Assembly: GCA_946481405.1 (NCBI GenBank)
Contig: CAMLNY010000018.1
Coordinates: forward strand, 1 to 9,571
DNA from: an uncultured Brevundimonas sp.
Lineage (GTDB): Bacteria; Pseudomonadota; Alphaproteobacteria; Caulobacterales; Caulobacteraceae
DNA: 9,571 nt
Direction: 5' to 3'
Part shown: in pieces, positions 6,353 to 9,571 of the stretch
Numbering within the stretch: position 1 is the first letter of the stretch
Layout: each line of letters begins with the position of its first letter
Program-made: the position numbers and the translations under genes
The notes under the pieces: generated by a model
The model's input: only the letters and a program-made list of their open reading frames with translations
What the model was told of the DNA's origin: nothing
The model's database searches: none

Positions 6353-7075
6353 ACATCACCGTGGTCGGGTCGATCAATCTGGATCTGGTGGCGAACGCCC
6401 CGTCCCTGCCGGCGGCGGGGGAGACGGTGACGGGGGCGACGCTGGCGCGCCATCCGGGCGGGAAGGGCGCCAATCAGGCTCTGGCGGCCGAGAAACTTGG
6501 AGCAGAAACAAGCCTGATCGGCCGGGTCGGCAATGACGCCATGGCGGGCGAGGCGCTGGCCCTGATGGAGGAATTCGGGGTCGATCTGTCGGGGGTGGAG
6601 GAGGACATCGCCGCGCCGACGGGCGTGGCCCTGATCGCCGTCGATCCGTCGGGCGAGAACCAGATCGTGGTGGCGGCCGGGGCGAACCATCTGGTGACGC
6701 CGGAGCAGCTGCCGGTGCGGATCGAGAGCGCCCTGATCGTGCAGCTGGAGTTGCCGATCGAGACGGTGGAGGCGGCGGTGGGCCGGGCGGTGGGCTTCGT
6801 CTGCGCCAATCTGGCGCCCGCCCAACCGGTGTCGGAACAGCTGCTGCGGCGCTGCGACCTGATCGTGGTCAACGAGATCGAGGCGGCGTTCTACGGCGAG
6901 GCGCTGCACAGGGGCGGGGGCCGGGTGGTGGTGACGCAGGGCGCGCGCCGGCCGGGTCGGAACCCGGCGAGGGCCTCGGCCACCGTGCGGGTGGAGAAGA
7001 ACTCCCTGCCCGTGGGCCGGGGCCCAGCCGTCACTGCCGACGCGGGACGAGGTGGAGGCCGTCCTCGGCGGCTAG
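6349..7075 (+). pseudogene. rbsK: Ribokinase, disrupted: catalytic segment missing and frame shifted
   Basis: Ribokinase would phosphorylate the ribose released by the coupled nucleoside hydrolase to ribose-5-phosphate. Residues 1-200 from the ATG at 6349 are good PfkB-family sequence: VGSINLDLV at 6-14, the substrate loop HPGGKGANQA at 35-44, NEIE at 175-178 (the N-x-x-E motif) and VVVTQGAR at 193-200. Homology then stops at about 6948. The expected ATP-site region with the catalytic D-T-T-G-A-G-D is absent in all three + frames. Family C-terminal sequence AGAQPSLPTRDEVEAVLGG resumes at 7016-7072, one frame over, ending at TAG 7073-7075. By comparison with E. coli RbsK roughly 50 residues are lost (estimate from memory). 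Read straight through, the frame would end at 7224 as a 291-residue protein with an unrelated tail and no catalytic Asp. It is therefore probably inactive, or a sequencing/assembly error in a GC-rich hairpin. Confidence 0.82.
6951..6968. repeat. Hairpin at the ribokinase breakpoint
   Basis: GCCGGGT (6951-6957), the loop CGGA, and ACCCGGC (6962-6968) form a perfect 7-bp stem. It starts three bases after the last codon that matches ribokinase. Strong hairpins like this promote polymerase slippage in vivo and read errors in vitro. Confidence 0.5.
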
Positions 7076-7200
7076 CGCCTGGACTTCTCGATGCCGCTGA
7101 AGAACCAGGCCATGTAGAGGCGGAACAGCCAGCCGCCGGGGGCAGTCCTCGCCGTCGTCACGGCGCGGCGGCCACGACCCTTGAACTCCTTGACTACCAT
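7072..7200 (-). CDS. Small basic protein, 42 residues, unknown
   Basis: This short - strand frame runs from ATG (7200-7198) to TAG (7074-7072). The product begins MVVKEFKGRGRRAVTTA, has an aromatic segment GGWLFRLYMAWFFSGI at about 22-37, and ends EKSRR. I recognise no family. It is strongly basic with one amphipathic or membrane-binding stretch. Points for coding: nearly all third positions are G or C, and there is a GGGGAAGG Shine-Dalgarno (7211-7218) with 10-base spacing. An in-frame ATG at 7209 is an alternative start with closer spacing. Its TAG overlaps the ribokinase TAG on the other strand at CTAG, a layout repeated at 8527-8530. Points against: short open frames are common in GC-rich DNA and there is no homology evidence. 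Confidence 0.5.
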   Translation of the reverse strand: MVVKEFKGRGRRAVTTARTAPGGWLFRLYMAWFFSGIEKSRR

Positions 7201-7266
7201 GGAACGCATACCTTCCCCGACTGACGCTGCGGAAAGCGCCAGAGACGGGATGGTTCCTGTGTCAGC

Positions 7267-7278
7267 GGGCGTACGCCC
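7267..7278. repeat. Palindrome GGGCGTACGCCC flanked by GTGTCAG direct repeats
   Basis: The 12-bp perfect palindrome lies between two - strand genes, just after the DUF1993 stop. It is flanked by GTGTCAG at 7259-7265 and 7281-7287. It could be a transcript-end stem or an operator for the small gene. No T-run follows on either strand, and the right GTGTCAG overlaps the DUF1993 stop codon. Confidence 0.35.
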
Positions 7279-7283
7279 CGGTG

Positions 7284-7790
7284 TCAGACCCCGCCCATAT
7301 AGTCGCGCTTGCCAATCGGCACGCCCGCGCCGCGAAGCAGGGCGTAGGCGGTGGTGACGTGGAAGTAGAAGTTCGGGACGGCGAAGCCGGTCACATACTG
7401 CTGGCCGTGGAACTTCATCTCGCCGCCGGGGAAGGTCAGCACGACTTCCTTCTGCTCCTGACCGTCAACGGCCTCGCGCGGGACCGAGGCCAGCCAGGCG
7501 AGGGTCGAGGCGATGCGCGCCTTCAGCTCGGCGATGGTGGTCTCTGAGTCATCGTTCACCGGGGCGGAGACGCCGGAGAGGCGGGCGAGGCAGAGCTTGG
7601 GGCTGTCGCAGGCGGTCTGAACCTGTTTCGAGAAGGGGTTCATGTCGTCGATGATGCGCAGCGACAGATAGGCGCTCGGGTCGACGCCGGTCGCCTCGGC
7701 ATGGGCGACGGCCTTGTCGAGCAGGCCGTCGAGGGCCCGCAGGCCGCGCGTGAAGGGCGGGACGGTCAGGTCGTAGAGTTCGGTCGCCAT
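7284..7790 (-). CDS. DUF1993 domain protein
   Basis: A 168-residue protein spanned by the DUF1993 domain. The opening LYDLTVPPFTRGLRALDGLLDKA (residues 5-27) is highly typical. It is followed by LRIIDDMNPFSKQVQTACDSPKLCLARLSG (44-73), FPGGEMKFHGQQYVTGFAVPNFYFHVTTAY (119-148) and the ending GVPIGKRDYMGG. As I recall, the family is grouped with the DinB/YfiT-like four-helix bundles, which often bind metal through histidines. H128 and H144 are visible, but no function is established. There is no signal peptide or membrane segment, so it is probably cytoplasmic. The start is supported by AAAGGAAA (- strand, 7798-7805) with 9-base spacing. It is divergent from the lipoprotein gene at 7904, with 113 bases between them that must hold both promoters. 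The length is normal for the family. Confidence 0.87.
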   Translation of the reverse strand: MATELYDLTVPPFTRGLRALDGLLDKAVAHAEATGVDPSAYLSLRIIDDMNPFSKQVQTACDSPKLCLARLSGVSAPVNDDSETTIAELKARIASTLAWLASVPREAVDGQEQKEVVLTFPGGEMKFHGQQYVTGFAVPNFYFHVTTAYALLRGAGVPIGKRDYMGGV

Positions 7791-7818
7791 GGGTGCGTTT
7801 CCTTTGCACAGGGTGCCG

Positions 7819-7831
7819 ACGGCTTAGCCGT
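7819..7831. promoter_or_regulatory. Inverted repeat in the divergent intergenic region
   Basis: ACGGCT-T-AGCCGT is a perfect 6-1-6 inverted repeat between the divergent DUF1993 and lipoprotein genes. It could be a shared operator. No clear -35/-10 pair stands out in the 113-base gap; TTGTCA (7831-7836) and TTGGCG (7841-7846) are weak -35 candidates toward the + strand gene. Confidence 0.3.
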
Positions 7832-7903
7832 TGTCACGCCTTGGCGAAACAGCCCTTTGAGGCCTAGGGTCAGTCGCCGTCGGGGGAGACGGAGCTGTTC
7901 GGA

Positions 7904-8530
7904 ATGAACCCAATGATCCGCACCCTGTCGGTCGTCGCCGTGGCGATGACGCTCGTCGCCTGCCAGCCGTCCGGACAGGGCGAGCCGACGGAAGGTCCTG
8001 CAGCCCGGCTTTCGGGCGAGGGCGTGCCGGCCAACTACGACTGGCATTTCACGCCGCACGGCGGGACGGGCGAACTGGACTTCGGCGACGGCGACTGGGC
8101 CGAGGGGGTGAGTGTCTTCACCCTGTCCTGCCTGCCGGACTCTCAGACGGTGGAGATGACCTGGGGCTATGAGGAGGACGCGGTCCTGACCTCCGGCACG
8201 GCGACCGGCACCTTCCGGCCCGCCTCGCGCGTGCCGACCGATCATCCGGTGATGGCGGCGCTGAAATCGAGCGGGGCGATCGACGTGGGCCTGAGCGCCG
8301 CCGACATGCGGCTGGTCGCCAAGGACGCGGGCAAGGGCGAGATCGCGGCCTTCTTCGACTACTGCGACACGGGCAAGAACCCGATGTACTCCGCCGAGGC
8401 GGCCATCGCCGAGGACGAGGCCCGCGCGGCCGTGGCGGCCGAGGTGGCGGCCCAGGCCGAGCCGGCGGAAGGTGCGGCCCCTGCGGCCGAGGCGACCCCG
8501 GCTCCGGCCGCGGAAGCGCCGAAGACCTAG
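7904..8530 (+). CDS. Small putative lipoprotein with Ala/Pro-rich tail
   Basis: A 208-residue protein. Residues 1-20 form a lipoprotein signal peptide: MNPMIRT, a hydrophobic core SVVAVAMT, and the lipobox LVAC with lipidated C20. Residue +2 is Gln rather than Asp, which favours sorting to the outer membrane by E. coli rules (applicability here is inferred). The middle region (about 35-165) is unrecognised. It looks like a beta-rich periplasmic domain, starting NYDWHFTPHGGTGELDFGDGDW, with one Cys in TLSCLPDS and another in FDYCDTG that could form a disulfide. From about 165 the tail is almost only Ala, Glu and Pro and is probably disordered. The ATG at 7904 has GGAG at 7891-7894 with 9-base spacing; an in-frame ATG at 7913 is a weaker alternative. 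Its TAG overlaps the TAG of the convergent dehydrogenase. No function can be assigned. Confidence 0.82.
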   Translation: MNPMIRTLSVVAVAMTLVACQPSGQGEPTEGPAARLSGEGVPANYDWHFTPHGGTGELDFGDGDWAEGVSVFTLSCLPDSQTVEMTWGYEEDAVLTSGTATGTFRPASRVPTDHPVMAALKSSGAIDVGLSAADMRLVAKDAGKGEIAAFFDYCDTGKNPMYSAEAAIAEDEARAAVAAEVAAQAEPAEGAAPAAEATPAPAAEAPKT

Positions 8531-9571
8531 AAGGTCACCACCAGACGAACGACCTCGCCGGCGTGGAGCCGGTCGAAGCCCGCGTTGATGTCGTCGAGCG
8601 GGATGGTTCCGCTCATCAGCCGGTCCACGGGCAGGCGGCCCTGACGGTAGAGGGCGACGTAGCGCGGGATGTCGCGGCTGGGCACGCAGGTCCCGATGTA
8701 GGAACCTTTCAGGGTGCGCTCCTCGCCGACCAGCGAGACGACGTTGACGGGCAGGGCGGCGTCGGGCGGCGGCAGGCCGGCGGTGATGGTGGTCCCGCCG
8801 CGCCGGGTCATCTTCCAGGCGGCCTCGAGCGCGCGGATGGACCCGGCCATCTCGAACACGAAGTCTGCGCCGCCGTTGGTCAGGGCGCGGACCTGATCGA
8901 CGGCGTCGGGGTCGGCGGCGTTGACGGTCTGGACCGGACCCAGGGTGCGGGCCAGCACCAGCTTGTCCTCGGAAAGGTCGACCGCGATGACCGGCGAGGC
9001 GCCGGAGGCGAGCGCGCCCAGCACGCTGGCGAGGCCGACGCCGCCCAGACCGACGACGACCGCGCTCTGGCCAGCCTTGATCTGGGCCGTGTTCACCACC
9101 GCGCCTACGCCGGTGAGGACAGCGCAGCCGAACAGGGCGGCCTCGGCGAACGACAGGGCCGGGTCGATCTTCACCAGCGAGCGGCGCGAGACCACGGCCC
9201 GCTCGGCGAAGGCGGAGCAGCCGAGGTGGTGGTTGAGTGGATGGCCGTGGCTGTGGATGCGTTTCGCGCCGCTGAGAAGTTCGCCCTTTCCGTTAGCGGC
9301 GGCGCCGGGCTCGCACAGGGCGGGACGACCCTCCGCACACGGATTGCAGTGCCCGCAGGAGGGCATGAAGACCATGGCGACGTGGTCGCCGACGGCGAGG
9401 TCGGTGACGCCCTGACCCAGCGCCTCGACGACGCCGGCGGCCTCGTGGCCCAGCGCCATGGGCATGGGACGGGGGCGGTCGCCGTTGATGACGCTGAGGT
9501 CGGAGTGGCAGAGCCCGGCGGCCTTGATCGCCACCAGCACCTCGTCGCGGCCCGGCGGATCGAGCATCACC
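8527..9571 (-). CDS. Zinc-dependent alcohol dehydrogenase (MDR family), N-terminus outside window
   Basis: A medium-chain dehydrogenase/reductase of the zinc alcohol dehydrogenase class, which oxidises an alcohol with NAD+. About 347 residues are present and the frame runs off the window edge. The visible start (LDPPGRDEVLVAIKAAGLCHSD) corresponds to about residue 20 of complete relatives, so the ATG seen near the edge is internal. Numbering from the GTG at 9570, catalytic zinc ligands C21 (GLCHSD), H42/E43 (GHEAAG) and C149 (LFGCAVLTG) are present. The structural zinc cysteines C72, C75, C78 and C86 (CGHCNPC...LC) are also all there. The Rossmann motif GLGGVG is at 174-179, with Asp198 at the end of strand beta-2 indicating NAD rather than NADP. 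The C-terminus is complete, ending at TAG 8529-8527. The overall type resembles class III-like and AdhC-type enzymes. Formaldehyde-thiol activity versus simple alcohol activity cannot be told. Confidence 0.9.
   Translation of the reverse strand, partial: VMLDPPGRDEVLVAIKAAGLCHSDLSVINGDRPRPMPMALGHEAAGVVEALGQGVTDLAVGDHVAMVFMPSCGHCNPCAEGRPALCEPGAAANGKGELLSGAKRIHSHGHPLNHHLGCSAFAERAVVSRRSLVKIDPALSFAEAALFGCAVLTGVGAVVNTAQIKAGQSAVVVGLGGVGLASVLGALASGASPVIAVDLSEDKLVLARTLGPVQTVNAADPDAVDQVRALTNGGADFVFEMAGSIRALEAAWKMTRRGGTTITAGLPPPDAALPVNVVSLVGEERTLKGSYIGTCVPSRDIPRYVALYRQGRLPVDRLMSGTIPLDDINAGFDRLHAGEVVRLVVTF

Noticed and set aside
6349..7224. Reading the ribokinase frame straight through as an intact 291-residue protein
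   Set aside because: The residues after about 200 have no ribokinase similarity and lack the catalytic GAGD motif. True C-terminal sequence appears in another frame and stops at 7075.
8400..8527. GCC/GCG-rich region as a DNA repeat array
   Set aside because: It simply encodes the Ala/Glu/Pro tail of the lipoprotein. The units are irregular and show no conserved repeat.

Overview
The window is GC-rich DNA in which coding sequence covers almost every base. The mix of genes (short BLUF protein, Tat-exported PhoX-type phosphatase, small lipoproteins, D-cysteine desulfhydrase) and the strong G/C bias at third codon positions suggest an alphaproteobacterium, probably Caulobacterales such as Brevundimonas. 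That placement is inferred from style and not proven.

Left part (1-2733, all + strand): the end of a BLUF blue-light sensor; a complete D-cysteine desulfhydrase (dcyD); a 62-residue two-helix membrane protein; a 105-residue DUF2188-like protein; and an aspartate/glutamate racemase-family gene. The racemase has an intact catalytic cysteine pair but no normal start codon in front of its conserved N-terminus. Two D-amino-acid-related enzymes therefore lie close together.

Middle (2734-7075, + strand): an AT-rich control region with a possible Pho box, an inverted repeat and a direct repeat precedes a large PhoX/DUF839 phosphatase. That protein has a Tat signal, a lipobox and an added PKD/Ig-like domain, and its gene ends in a strong rho-independent terminator. 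Two palindromes follow, then a translationally coupled pair: nucleoside hydrolase (iunH) and ribokinase (rbsK). These would split nucleosides and phosphorylate the released ribose. The rbsK copy is broken: about 200 N-terminal residues and the last 19 residues are recognisable, but the catalytic GAGD segment is gone and the tail lies in another frame.

Right part (7072-9571): a small unrecognised basic ORF and a DUF1993 gene on the - strand, a small lipoprotein gene on +, and a 5'-truncated zinc alcohol dehydrogenase on -. Both convergent gene pairs finish on the same CTAG tetranucleotide, so their stop codons overlap.

I found no CRISPR array, insertion sequence, tRNA, rRNA or defence cassette. 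The points most worth checking are the ribokinase lesion with its hairpin at the break, the racemase start, and the PhoX architecture and promoter region. I see no convincing undescribed multi-gene system.
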